From Candidatus Colwelliibacteriota bacterium (GTDB taxonomy: Bacteria > Patescibacteriota > Minisyncoccia > UBA6257 > Colwellbacteraceae): a stretch of 7,144 nt of DNA. The position numbers and the translations under genes are program-made. Positions 1 to 6,440 of this stretch are shown one piece after another; within the stretch, counting starts at the first letter, position 1; each line of letters begins with the position of its first letter. The stretch covers positions 1 through 7,144 of the forward strand of contig DAIDBC010000055.1 in NCBI GenBank assembly GCA_027310265.1, in the 5' to 3' direction. The notes beneath the pieces are model-generated. The model did no database searches. It saw nothing but the letters and a program-made list of their open reading frames with translations, and was not told the DNA's origin.

Positions 1-541
1 GCACCACCAGTACCGTAGCCACCACCGCCGGCACCTTTTGCCGAAATTGAAATTGAAGTAACCCCTGTCGGGATGGTCCAACTTACGACCGAACCAGTGT
101 ACGAGAAAGTGTTTTGAACTGTAACAGAGGTAACAGCAGTAGGAGCACCCGTATGGCCGCCAGTCGATGGCGCCTGCGCAATCCAACTTGTACCGTTCGA
201 CGTAAGTACATAACCGGAGGACCCCACAGAGGACAAGCCCGTACCACCATAGGCCACACCTAGTGGTGTTGTTAGGCCAGTAAGGGAGGTAATGTCAGAG
301 TTAGCCCCCTTGGCAGCTCCACCTAAGGCAGACAAGGCGCCTGCAGCTGTGGTCGCACTCGTCCCACCACTCGCTATTGGTATTGCTCCTGCTCCGCCGT
401 TCGGGGGAGATAAGGAAGGATTAGTCCAGGCAAGAGCCCTCCAAGCGAGGGCTCCAAAGAATAACAAAGCGAATAGAACGGTTGCTACCTTATAAGTACG
501 AACCTGTGCTTCCTCTCTCTCTCGGGTTGTGCCGCCATCAT
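1..541 (-). CDS. Secreted or anchored repeat-type surface protein (tail-fibre/adhesin-like), 3' end outside window, frame broken at GA tract
   Basis: From about base 539 down to base 1 one minus-strand frame is open and clearly coding. It encodes a hydrophobic N-terminal segment (VATVLFALLFFGALAW, a signal peptide or anchor), then low-complexity Gly/Ala/Ser/Thr sequence, then a unit containing AYGGTGLSS and GYVLTSNGTSW, and finally a beta-rich stretch (SWTIPTGVTSISI) running into a glycine-rich segment. Such units are common in phage tail fibres and large bacterial surface proteins. This frame has no ATG or GTG near its start. ATG ATG at 541-536, just behind a TATAAT box, lies in another frame that stops after 18 codons. 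Removing one AG from the GA tract at 513-523 joins the two frames into MMAAQPEREEAQVRTYKV. The only in-frame alternative is TTG at 467, which would cut the hydrophobic segment. Either the gene is phase-variable or the tract carries a sequencing indel. The surface location is inferred; the ligand is unknown. Confidence 0.6.
513..523 (-). repeat. GA dinucleotide tract (5.5 units) at the N-terminus of the surface-protein gene
   Basis: The plus strand reads CTCTCTCTCTC, so the coding strand has GAGAGAGAGAG, six codons after the ATG ATG start. At the present length the start is out of frame with the long downstream frame. Tracts of 4.5 or 7.5 units would be in frame. This is the layout of a slipped-strand switch, but one sequence cannot show that the length varies. 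Confidence 0.55.
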
Positions 542-553
542 TTTCTTGCCTAT

Positions 554-559
554 ATTATA
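554..559 (-). promoter_or_regulatory. -10 box (TATAAT) upstream of the surface-protein gene
   Basis: A perfect TATAAT on the minus strand ends 12 nt before ATG at 541, in the 64-nt gap after mraY. No convincing -35 hexamer sits 16-18 nt upstream. Initiation about 7 nt after the box would leave a leader of only about 6 nt, so the mRNA would be nearly leaderless. The box suggests that this gene is transcribed apart from the mraY operon. Confidence 0.5.
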
Positions 560-605
560 CAACTTTCACTTACCAGTCGTTGCGATCCGCTTGTTAATAA
601 GGTTT

Positions 606-1658
606 TTAGGCGAAGTATCTGGAGAGGAAAAAGAGAATTAAACCCAGGGCGGCGAACATAACCGAGATAATCCAGAAGCGCATCGTTACTTGCGATTCTG
701 GCCAGCCCAGCGCCTCGAAATGATGATGGATCGGCGTGGACAAAAACACTTTCTTTTTGAATAACTTTTTACTTACGAGCTGAATTATCACTGAGAGTGA
801 TTCCAGGACCAATATTGAGCCGAAAAACGGGAGAAAGAGGGTGGTATTGGTAAGCATAGTCATCACACCGAGTGTGATGCCCAAAGCCATGCTGCCGGTA
901 TCACCCATAAAGAACTTGGCGGGATAAATGTTGTACCACAGGAATGCGAGGAGCGCCCCCACTATCGCCCCGCCCATCGTCGCCAGATAGAAGCGATCGA
1001 GCGCGAAAGCGACCACGGTAAGCGCCGCGAAAGCGAAAAGCGCCACGCCGCCTAAGAGACCATCTAGACCGTCAGTTTCGTTGGCCGAAAAAGCGCTCGC
1101 GATAATGATGAACATAAATACGGGTATATACCATAAGCCGATATCTATGGTCCCTACAAACGGAATCTTGAACACGTGCCAGTTCAGATTCTGCGGGGCG
1201 TAGAACCACCAGGCGCCGACGGCGGCAAGAACGGCATATACGATCAATTTATAACGCACCGACAATCCCCCGCCGTTCGGGCCGATTTTCATTATTCCTA
1301 GAACATCATCGGCGAGTCCGAGGATTGCTGCAATTGCAAGCGCGGCAAGCGGAAGATAAGTTTGGGCGCGGTCAACAAAATTTAGGTACTTGAAAAAACC
1401 GTCGAACATGAAATTCAGCAACGCGAAGACCGCCGCCAGTCCTAATACTGTTCCCCAAATAATCACGCCCCCCATGGTAGGGGTCCCAGATTTACCGGCG
1501 TGAAGCTGCGAGTAAACCGGGGCCGCTTCCGTTGTCCTGATTTGCTTCCGCGCGTTTATTTTTTTAAGTAGCCTTAAAACTAGCGGAGTGAGAGTTAAAG
1601 CAACTAAAAATGACACGACCGTGAAAGTAAAAACTCTTATTGCTTCCAAAACCATCAT
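606..1658 (-). CDS. mraY: Phospho-N-acetylmuramoyl-pentapeptide-transferase (MraY)
   Basis: MraY transfers phospho-MurNAc-pentapeptide from UDP to undecaprenyl phosphate to make lipid I, the first membrane step of peptidoglycan synthesis. The 350-residue length is close to the family norm, and the protein is hydrophobic with about ten likely membrane segments. Visible motifs are the cytoplasmic loop QLHAGKSGTPTMGG (about 51-64), the Asp pair in LADDVLG (D117, D118), NETDGLDG (193-200), MGDTGS (251-256) and PIHHHFEALGWPE (309-321), followed by RFWIIS. The usual form of the third motif is NLTDGLDG, so Glu replaces Leu at position 194. The start is the first ATG of an ATG ATG pair. It overlaps the upstream carboxypeptidase stop by 4 nt (ATGA), which indicates translational coupling. 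The gene is last in the operon and sits apart from any mur/dcw genes in this window. Confidence 0.96.
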   Translation of the reverse strand: MMVLEAIRVFTFTVVSFLVALTLTPLVLRLLKKINARKQIRTTEAAPVYSQLHAGKSGTPTMGGVIIWGTVLGLAAVFALLNFMFDGFFKYLNFVDRAQTYLPLAALAIAAILGLADDVLGIMKIGPNGGGLSVRYKLIVYAVLAAVGAWWFYAPQNLNWHVFKIPFVGTIDIGLWYIPVFMFIIIASAFSANETDGLDGLLGGVALFAFAALTVVAFALDRFYLATMGGAIVGALLAFLWYNIYPAKFFMGDTGSMALGITLGVMTMLTNTTLFLPFFGSILVLESLSVIIQLVSKKLFKKKVFLSTPIHHHFEALGWPESQVTMRFWIISVMFAALGLILFFLSRYFA

Positions 1659-2596
1659 AGCGTCGCAAGTATGGTTTGAGTTTCTTGGAACCTGTCGCCC
1701 GCTCCAAGAACGATAATCAGCTTCGGACCGTTTGCATCGAATATCGAAATTAAGTTGCCGCCGGATTCAGGCAACTGGCCGGTTTTACCTCCCAAAAAGT
1801 TTTTCTCGCCGGCGAAAGTATTAATGTTTGTTAGATAACGCCGCGTGCGGTATCGGCCATTTGCGACCGTAACGTAGTCTTTGGTTTTACGGCTCGTAGC
1901 GAAGAGGTCACGGTTGCTCATCCAGACAAATCTTACCAGTTTATCCAGGTCAGTCGCTGTTGATAGGTTTTTCACCGATAAGCCAGAGGGGCTCGCAAAA
2001 ACGGTATTGGTCATACCTAACTCCTGCGCTTTGTCGTTCATCGCCCTTATAAAATTGTCGTAGCCGTAGTGCCGGGCAAGAGCCTCCGCTGCATCATTCG
2101 ATGAAACCAAAAACATTGCTTTTACGAGATCTTTGGCAGAAAGCGTGTCGCCTATATTAAAAGTCGGGGCGGCGCCGTTATCTTTCAGCGGCTGTTCGGC
2201 TTCGGAACTAATCTGGATCTGGTCTGAATCGGGAATTTGCTCTTTGGCTACCAGGGCAGTCATAAGTTTTGTTAAGGAGGCAATCGGCCAGTGCTTGTCG
2301 CCGTTCCAGTCCCATATCTTGCCGCCATTCAAGTCATAAACTCCGGCGGCGCTCACGTCCAGCCCCAACGGCGGTTCGTTTATCACCGGAGAACTTGGCG
2401 CGTAAAGTGCGGTAGAGCCGAACGAGCCAGATTTAATGAACGCGTTGCCAGCGGACGCCGAAAGCGGATTTTTAGGAGCGGCAAAGGCCCCTTCGTCTTT
2501 GTTCCCAATGAAATTTGCACCGATCACCAAACCGGCGGCGATGCCGACAGTGACTGCTACCGAAAACAATAGGTTACTTAACTTCCCCAGTTTCAT
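1655..2596 (-). CDS. D-alanyl-D-alanine carboxypeptidase, peptidase family S11 (DacA/PBP5-like)
   Basis: Enzymes of this family are penicillin-binding proteins that remove the terminal D-Ala from peptidoglycan stem pentapeptides outside the membrane. The 313-residue product has an N-terminal hydrophobic segment (about 9-31, signal peptide or anchor), a linker rich in Ala, Ser and Pro to about 75, and then the catalytic domain. All three active-site motifs are present: SLTK (nucleophile S107, K110), SSN (165-167) and KTG (271-273, within GGKTGQLPESGG). The protein ends about 40 residues after KTG, so the C-terminal beta domain and amphipathic anchor of E. coli PBP5 are absent; anchoring, if any, must be N-terminal. 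The ATG at 2596 overlaps the scpB end by 23 nt, and the TGA stop overlaps mraY. The dacA/dacB/dacF subtype cannot be settled from sequence alone, so no symbol is given. Confidence 0.92.
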   Translation of the reverse strand: MKLGKLSNLLFSVAVTVGIAAGLVIGANFIGNKDEGAFAAPKNPLSASAGNAFIKSGSFGSTALYAPSSPVINEPPLGLDVSAAGVYDLNGGKIWDWNGDKHWPIASLTKLMTALVAKEQIPDSDQIQISSEAEQPLKDNGAAPTFNIGDTLSAKDLVKAMFLVSSNDAAEALARHYGYDNFIRAMNDKAQELGMTNTVFASPSGLSVKNLSTATDLDKLVRFVWMSNRDLFATSRKTKDYVTVANGRYRTRRYLTNINTFAGEKNFLGGKTGQLPESGGNLISIFDANGPKLIIVLGAGDRFQETQTILATL

Positions 2597-3128
2597 CGGT
2601 TTGTCTTAACTTTGTAATCAGTTCGCGATATTTCGGATAATCCGGCAGATCGGTTGCGGCGTTCACGCCCACATGGCGCAGAAAGTCGAATGACGCTTGA
2701 TAGAAGGGCGTGTTCGGATGACCCACCTCGGAAGTCCGTTCGATAAGTCCGCGGACCATAAGGCTTCTTAAAATGAAACTGGAATTTACCCCGCGGATAT
2801 AGTCTATTTCGGCGCGGCTGACCGGCCCCAGATAAGCGATAATTGAAAGCGCTTCCATGCTGGCAGGGGTAAGTTCGGAGTCGAGCTCCTCCTTTACGAT
2901 TTGCTTTAGCATTTCTCCAAACTCCGGTTTGGTCACGAGTGCCGCCCCGCCGTCGCGAACGACCAAATCCAGTCCCCTGTCCGCGGATGAGACAGTACTC
3001 ATCTCGCGCAATGCATTTTCTATCGCCGCTTCATCGGTCTGGAGCAACCCGGCCAATTTTTTAACCTTGATCGGTTCACCATAAACGAAAAGCAACGCTT
3101 CCAGTGCCGCTTTGATGTTATCCGCCAT
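2574..3128 (-). CDS. scpB: Segregation and condensation protein B (ScpB)
   Basis: ScpB dimerises and binds the kleisin ScpA in the cytoplasmic SMC-ScpAB complex that organises and segregates the chromosome. From the ATG at 3128 the product has 184 residues, a typical length. It shows the two winged-helix domains of the family: residues about 5-80 (ALEALLFVYGEPIKVKKLAG) and about 88-155, with the most conserved stretch EALSIIAYLGPVSRAEIDYI at 92-111, then RGVNS and RGLIE, and closing with GHPNTPFYQASFDFL. A TTG at 3140 would add four residues (MLRK). I prefer ATG 3128 because it is a standard start and the family homology begins just after it. It overlaps the scpA end by 11 nt, as expected for coupled translation of partner subunits. 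No Shine-Dalgarno motif precedes either start. Confidence 0.95.
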   Translation of the reverse strand: MADNIKAALEALLFVYGEPIKVKKLAGLLQTDEAAIENALREMSTVSSADRGLDLVVRDGGAALVTKPEFGEMLKQIVKEELDSELTPASMEALSIIAYLGPVSRAEIDYIRGVNSSFILRSLMVRGLIERTSEVGHPNTPFYQASFDFLRHVGVNAATDLPDYPKYRELITKLRQTDETGEVK

Positions 3129-3825
3129 TTTGCGAAGCAATTTTGATGTCGTCGAACATTTTCGATTGTTCGATCTGGATAGAATTGTCTTTCAAAAGGT
3201 GAAGCAGGGCGAGGAACATAACGACTATATCCTTTTTATCCTTACCGGCGGTCAGTTTGCTGAAACTGGTTTTGATCAATTTGTTAATTGTCGCGGCAAG
3301 GTCTTTAATCGTGTCTTCCAGGCTGACCAGCTTGATTTTCTCCTCTGCTTCTTGCGGGAAGAGTACCGCAATTTCCTCGTTCAGTCGAGCGATTGCGGAG
3401 AGTAATTTGTCAGCTCCAACCGGCTGGCTTAGATAAAATCCCGGCGGGACATCGGCCAGAAACTCCCGGAGATAGATAGGGCTCACAGCCCAGATTCTTT
3501 TGATGTTTCTCTCCGCGCCTCTTAACTCGCGGTAAATCATGAGCCGCATTTCTAAATCGGCCATCTCGCGTTCCTCCTCGGGCGATGTTTCTAATGACGG
3601 GAGAAGCGCATGTGATTTTATAAGAATGAGTTTTGCCGCAACGGCTATAAAGTCGGCCAGCACGGACGCTGGGACTGATTCGAATTTTTTGAGATAATCG
3701 ATGAAGTCCGCAGTTACCTCGGCGAGGTTGATCCTCGTCACTTCGAGTTGTCGTGACTCGATAAGCTCGAGTAGTTTCGCAATCGGGCCCTGAAATTCCG
3801 TCAGTTTTAGTTCGTAGCCGTCCAT
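3118..3825 (-). CDS. scpA: Segregation and condensation protein A (ScpA, kleisin)
   Basis: ScpA is the kleisin that bridges the SMC heads and recruits ScpB. From the ATG at 3825 the product has 235 residues. The N-terminal signature reads LTEFQGPIAKLLELIE (8-23), compared with the usual FEGPLDLLLHLI, and is followed by a helical region ending in AAKLILIKSHALLP (63-76). A charged linker (EEERE) follows, and the C-terminal winged helix carries the conserved VVMFLALLHLLKDNSIQIEQ (201-220). The frame is open upstream to 3939, but those 38 residues (MRLRRGRG...) overlap the preceding gene and do not resemble ScpA. The ATG at 3825 starts exactly where the family homology begins, 2 nt after the stop of the glycoside hydrolase-like gene. 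The order scpA-scpB with overlap is the common bacterial arrangement. Confidence 0.94.
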   Translation of the reverse strand: MDGYELKLTEFQGPIAKLLELIESRQLEVTRINLAEVTADFIDYLKKFESVPASVLADFIAVAAKLILIKSHALLPSLETSPEEEREMADLEMRLMIYRELRGAERNIKRIWAVSPIYLREFLADVPPGFYLSQPVGADKLLSAIARLNEEIAVLFPQEAEEKIKLVSLEDTIKDLAATINKLIKTSFSKLTAGKDKKDIVVMFLALLHLLKDNSIQIEQSKMFDDIKIASQNGG

Positions 3826-3827
3826 TT

Positions 3828-5150
3828 TTATTGGGTACTCTTGGGCGCCAGTGCGGCTGGGGTGTAGGTGTTGGCCGGATCCCAGAGCATCCAGCCATCG
3901 TAAGCGCTCTTGCGTGCCTCGGCCTCGCCGGAGCCGCATTTGCGCCCGGGGCCGGTCAGTTTGGAAAGAGACTCTACTTCTACGGCGGTCGGTTCGGTGA
4001 TGCAGAGCGAATCAGTCACCGCCTTCATTTCCTCCTGAATCATTGAGGCGGTGTAAACCGCGCCTAAATCGAAGTTCTGCAACCACGGCCGCAGCTGCGC
4101 TATGTGCGGAGGCGTGCCGTCGGGCCCCGCCGGTATCTTCGAAAACTTATCGAGGGCGTTATTCAATGAGTAGCTTATAACTTCGTACGGATGCGCGGCC
4201 GGATTTTTATAACCGATGAAGCCGTTGGCGTAGTGGGAAGGATAAACCATCGGCGAAACGTAATCGAAATATTCCGCCGCATCTCCGATCAACTGGCCGA
4301 TACCCATGTCGTCTTCGGCAACGGTAGTGAGTCCGAAGACGTCCGCTGAAATCTTGCCTTTCACATGTTTGCGCAGATAGCTAAAAAATTCTCTTAATAC
4401 CTCGTGCTTCTCAACTGTAGGTTTGTAGAAAGGAAATTCCATATTGGCGAGCGTGCCGTCCGACGGAAAACGAACATAGTCAAAATTTATTTCGTCGAAC
4501 CCGCGCGAGACGGCGTCATTTGCCACCGCAGTCACATAGTCCCACGTTTCTTGTCCGGCCGGATCAAGCCAGGCCAGACCCTTTTGGTCTTTCCATGTCC
4601 CGCCGGTATTTTTATTCTTGACCGCCAAGTCTGGCCTAGCGGCCGCCAAGATCGGATCTTGGAAAACGGTGATCCGTCCGATTATATAAATGTTGTTATC
4701 GTGTAGTTGTTTAATGAGGGCGTTGGGTCGTAGAATGCGGATTTGTCCTTCGGCGCCGGAGGATTTTGCTTCCGGCACGTCCATGGCGTAGGAAAGATAA
4801 CCGGAGTAGTCCTTGATATCGATTACCACCGCGTTTAGTTCAGTGTTCTTTATAAGATTGATTGCCCATTTTACTTTTGAGGCCGATCCCGCTGACCAAC
4901 CGGTCAGGTAGATTGCTTTCACGATCGCGGGGGGGTTGGTTAGTTGTTGCTGGGGTGGCAAGTCAGGTGTCTTACCATTTACCGCCGCGGATACTGCACC
5001 GGTGCTTATGGCTTCAGGGACAGAGAGATCGGGCGCACCAGCGGTTGGCTCCCCCGCCGGGTTGAAAGAAAGTTTATTGCTGTAGCCAAGTATAAAAACC
5101 GACCCTGCAATGAGGGCGGCGGCGAGGATTACTAACAGGTACCGAGGCAT
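3828..5150 (-). CDS. Putative glycoside hydrolase with DUF4015-type TIM-barrel domain, membrane-anchored
   Basis: The 440-residue protein has an N-terminal hydrophobic segment (about 4-22, signal anchor), a Pro/Ala-rich linker to about 75, and a domain matching the DUF4015 putative glycoside hydrolase family. Motifs recalled for that family are KAIYLTGWSAG (78-88), VVIDIKDYSGYLSY (108-121), GFDEINFDYVRFPSDG (217-232), YVSPMVYPSHY (297-307) and a closing GWMLWDPANTYT (419-430). Acidic residues in IDIKD and DEINFD are the likely catalytic candidates, but substrate and activity are not established; cell-wall or surface polysaccharide is a guess from the neighbours. Between about 378 and 416 lies a loop with C383 and C405 before the last strand, possibly a disulfide-held insertion. 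The ATG at 5150 puts the hydrophobic segment at the extreme N-terminus. This is the first gene of the operon, 2 nt before scpA and divergent from dnaX. Confidence 0.85.
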   Translation of the reverse strand: MPRYLLVILAAALIAGSVFILGYSNKLSFNPAGEPTAGAPDLSVPEAISTGAVSAAVNGKTPDLPPQQQLTNPPAIVKAIYLTGWSAGSASKVKWAINLIKNTELNAVVIDIKDYSGYLSYAMDVPEAKSSGAEGQIRILRPNALIKQLHDNNIYIIGRITVFQDPILAAARPDLAVKNKNTGGTWKDQKGLAWLDPAGQETWDYVTAVANDAVSRGFDEINFDYVRFPSDGTLANMEFPFYKPTVEKHEVLREFFSYLRKHVKGKISADVFGLTTVAEDDMGIGQLIGDAAEYFDYVSPMVYPSHYANGFIGYKNPAAHPYEVISYSLNNALDKFSKIPAGPDGTPPHIAQLRPWLQNFDLGAVYTASMIQEEMKAVTDSLCITEPTAVEVESLSKLTGPGRKCGSGEAEARKSAYDGWMLWDPANTYTPAALAPKSTQ

Positions 5151-5165
5151 AATTCTAGTCGCTTC

Positions 5166-5171
5166 ATTTTA
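5166..5171 (-). promoter_or_regulatory. Possible -10 box (TAAAAT) for the glycoside hydrolase-scpAB-carboxypeptidase-mraY operon
   Basis: The minus strand reads TAAAAT (5 of 6 matches to consensus) 15 nt before the ATG at 5150, in the only intergenic gap upstream of the five-gene operon. A weak TTTAAT at 5189-5194 lies at 17-nt spacing as a -35. The leader would be about 9 nt with no Shine-Dalgarno. The position is compelling because the operon needs a promoter here; the exact hexamers are less certain. Confidence 0.35.
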
Positions 5172-5178
5172 TGCCGTT

Positions 5179-5200
5179 TAACCCTATAATTAAAGGGTTA
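5179..5200. repeat. Inverted repeat (7-bp arms, 8-nt spacer) over the dnaX promoter and start codon
   Basis: The arms TAACCCT (5179-5185) and AGGGTTA (5194-5200) are perfect complements separated by ATAATTAA. The repeat covers the dnaX -10 box and ends on the first base of its ATG. It lies upstream of the likely -10 for the divergent operon. This could be an operator for both transcripts, or chance symmetry in an AT-rich promoter. Confidence 0.4.
5185..5190 (+). promoter_or_regulatory. -10 box (TATAAT) of dnaX
   Basis: A perfect TATAAT ends 9 nt before the dnaX ATG at 5200. No good -35 hexamer is visible at 17-nt spacing. Initiation about 7 nt downstream would fall at roughly 5197, giving an essentially leaderless mRNA. 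The box lies inside the inverted repeat at 5179-5200. Confidence 0.5.
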
Positions 5201-6309
5201 TGGCGCTTGCGATTTACCGCAAATATCGACCTCGATTACTCTCCGAACTCATCGGCCAAGATCTCACGGTTGAGATCTTGAAAAACGCGGCAAAGGAAGA
5301 CAAGCTTAGCCACGCTTACCTCTTTTACGGCCCGCGCGGCACCGGCAAAACTACGGCCGCGAGAATCGTCGCAAAAATCGCGAACTGCGAGACGCGGGCG
5401 AGCGACCCGAAATTTCGGTCTCTGGGCGAGCCATGTAACAAATGCCGGCCATGTCGGGAGATCGACGAAGGGCGGGCACTCGATGTAATCGAAATCGATG
5501 CGGCTTCCAACCGCGGTATCGACGAAATCCGAAATTTGAAGGAGGGCGCGAGACTCTCCCCTTCTTCCTATCGTTACAAAGTTTTTATCATCGATGAGGC
5601 ACACCAACTGACCAAAGAAGCCGCGAATGCGCTGTTGAAAACTTTGGAGGAACCGCCGCCGCACGCGATATTTATTTTAGCTACGACCGAGGCCGATAAA
5701 CTGCTGCCAACCATAACTTCGCGCACCCAGCGCTTCAATTTTAAGCGGGTACCGACGCAGGCAATTCTAAAAAAACTTAATTTGATTATCCGCGATGAGA
5801 AATTGGAAGTGGACGGTGCGGCGCTTGAATTGATTGCCGCTTCGGCTGACGGCAGTTTCCGCGATGCCGAATCTTTATTGGAGCAGGTGGTCTCAATGGG
5901 CAACGGCACGACGTTGGATAGTGTTGAGAGGTTGTTGGGAAAGGTTGGCTTGGTGCGCACCTCCACGCTCGCGGGGCATATTTTGTCTGGCAACTTGGAA
6001 TCGGCCTTGAGTTACTTAGCCGACATAAATGAGGCCGGTTTCAATTTGGTACAACTCACTCGCGATTTGATCCACTACCTCCGCCGTGTGCTTTCTCTAA
6101 GGTTCGACCCGCGGTTGGAGGAGGTTTTCCGGCGCGAGCTTACTTCCGAAGAAATCGCGGTCATAAAGAAACATGGCGCGATGGTCAAGGATGATATCAA
6201 ACTTATTAGTATTATCCGTTCGCTAATTCGCGCTTACAGCGAGATGCGCTACAGTCCGTTTGCGATTGTGCCGCTTGAAGTGGCGATAATTGAAAATTTG
6301 AAGAAATAA
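5200..6309 (+). CDS. dnaX: DNA polymerase III subunit gamma/tau (DnaX), short gamma-type form
   Basis: DnaX is the AAA+ motor of the clamp loader that opens and loads the sliding clamp at replication forks. The 369-residue product carries Walker A GPRGTGKT (44-51), the zinc-binding cysteines C63, C79, C82 and C85 (CNKCRPC at 79-85), Walker B VFIIDEAH (128-135), LLKTLEEPP (145-153), the sensor-1 region ATTEADKLLP (161-170) and the SRT arginine-finger motif (174-176). The helical lid and the collar-forming domain follow. The gene ends after domain III, so the tau-specific domains that bind DnaB helicase and polymerase alpha are absent; this is usual in many reduced genomes. The ATG at 5200 begins the canonical MALAIYRKYRP start. 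An A7 run at codons 190-192 is described separately. The gene is divergent from the scpAB operon and is followed by tRNA-Gln. Confidence 0.96.
   Translation: MALAIYRKYRPRLLSELIGQDLTVEILKNAAKEDKLSHAYLFYGPRGTGKTTAARIVAKIANCETRASDPKFRSLGEPCNKCRPCREIDEGRALDVIEIDAASNRGIDEIRNLKEGARLSPSSYRYKVFIIDEAHQLTKEAANALLKTLEEPPPHAIFILATTEADKLLPTITSRTQRFNFKRVPTQAILKKLNLIIRDEKLEVDGAALELIAASADGSFRDAESLLEQVVSMGNGTTLDSVERLLGKVGLVRTSTLAGHILSGNLESALSYLADINEAGFNLVQLTRDLIHYLRRVLSLRFDPRLEEVFRRELTSEEIAVIKKHGAMVKDDIKLISIIRSLIRAYSEMRYSPFAIVPLEVAIIENLKK
5769..5780 (+). other. A7 run in dnaX in slippery phase with an immediate -1 frame stop
   Basis: Codons 190-192 of dnaX read CTA AAA AAA, so the heptamer A AAA AAA is in the phase that permits -1 slippage. 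The -1 frame continues ACT TAA and ends at 5780. Ribosomal -1 shifting, or transcription with one added A, would give a product of about 193 residues holding mainly the nucleotide-binding domain. No clear downstream stem-loop or upstream Shine-Dalgarno stimulator is visible. Confidence 0.25.
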
Positions 6310-6328
6310 GGTATCGTGAGTGATGATT

Positions 6329-6399
6329 TGGAGGGTCGTCTAATGGTAGGACAGCGGCCTTTGGAGCCGTTAATCGGGGTTCGAGTCCCTGCCCTCCAG
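6329..6399 (+). tRNA. tRNA-Gln, anticodon TTG (UUG)
   Basis: A full cloverleaf can be folded by eye: acceptor TGGAGGG/CCCTCCA, D arm GTCT/GGAC around AATGGTA, anticodon stem GCGGC/GCCGT with loop CTTTGGA (anticodon TTG), a short variable loop TAAT, and T stem CGGGG/CCCTG with loop TTCGAGT. The U1-A72 pair and discriminator G73 (6399) are the known identity elements of glutamine tRNA. The gene is followed by CAG, so the CCA end is not encoded and must be added by the CCA-adding enzyme. It begins 19 nt after the dnaX stop on the same strand, so co-transcription with dnaX is likely. Confidence 0.95.
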
Positions 6400-6440
6400 C
6401 AGCTATAAAACTTACCTCACTTTCAGGAAAATTCACGCGA

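Noticed and set aside
292..495. Plus-strand open frame of 67 codons near the left edge
   Set aside because: It is antisense to the surface-protein frame; the Ala/Pro-rich sequence is the shadow of its Gly/Ala/Ser/Thr codons.
3410..3898. Minus-strand open frame of 162 codons
   Set aside because: It is an alternative frame over scpA and the end of the glycoside hydrolase-like gene, with biased Arg/Pro/Thr composition and no domain.
3826..3939. N-terminal extension of ScpA by 38 residues
   Set aside because: It lies wholly inside the end of the upstream gene in another frame, is Arg-rich and unlike ScpA; the homology starts at the ATG at 3825.
5236..5993. Minus-strand open frames of 61 to 142 codons over dnaX
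   Set aside because: They are antisense shadows of a well-conserved AAA+ gene and show no recognisable domain.
6212..6436. Minus-strand open frame of 74 codons over the end of dnaX and tRNA-Gln
   Set aside because: It is antisense to a clear tRNA; GLEPRLTAPKAAVLPLDDP is the familiar false protein produced by reading across a tRNA gene on the wrong strand.
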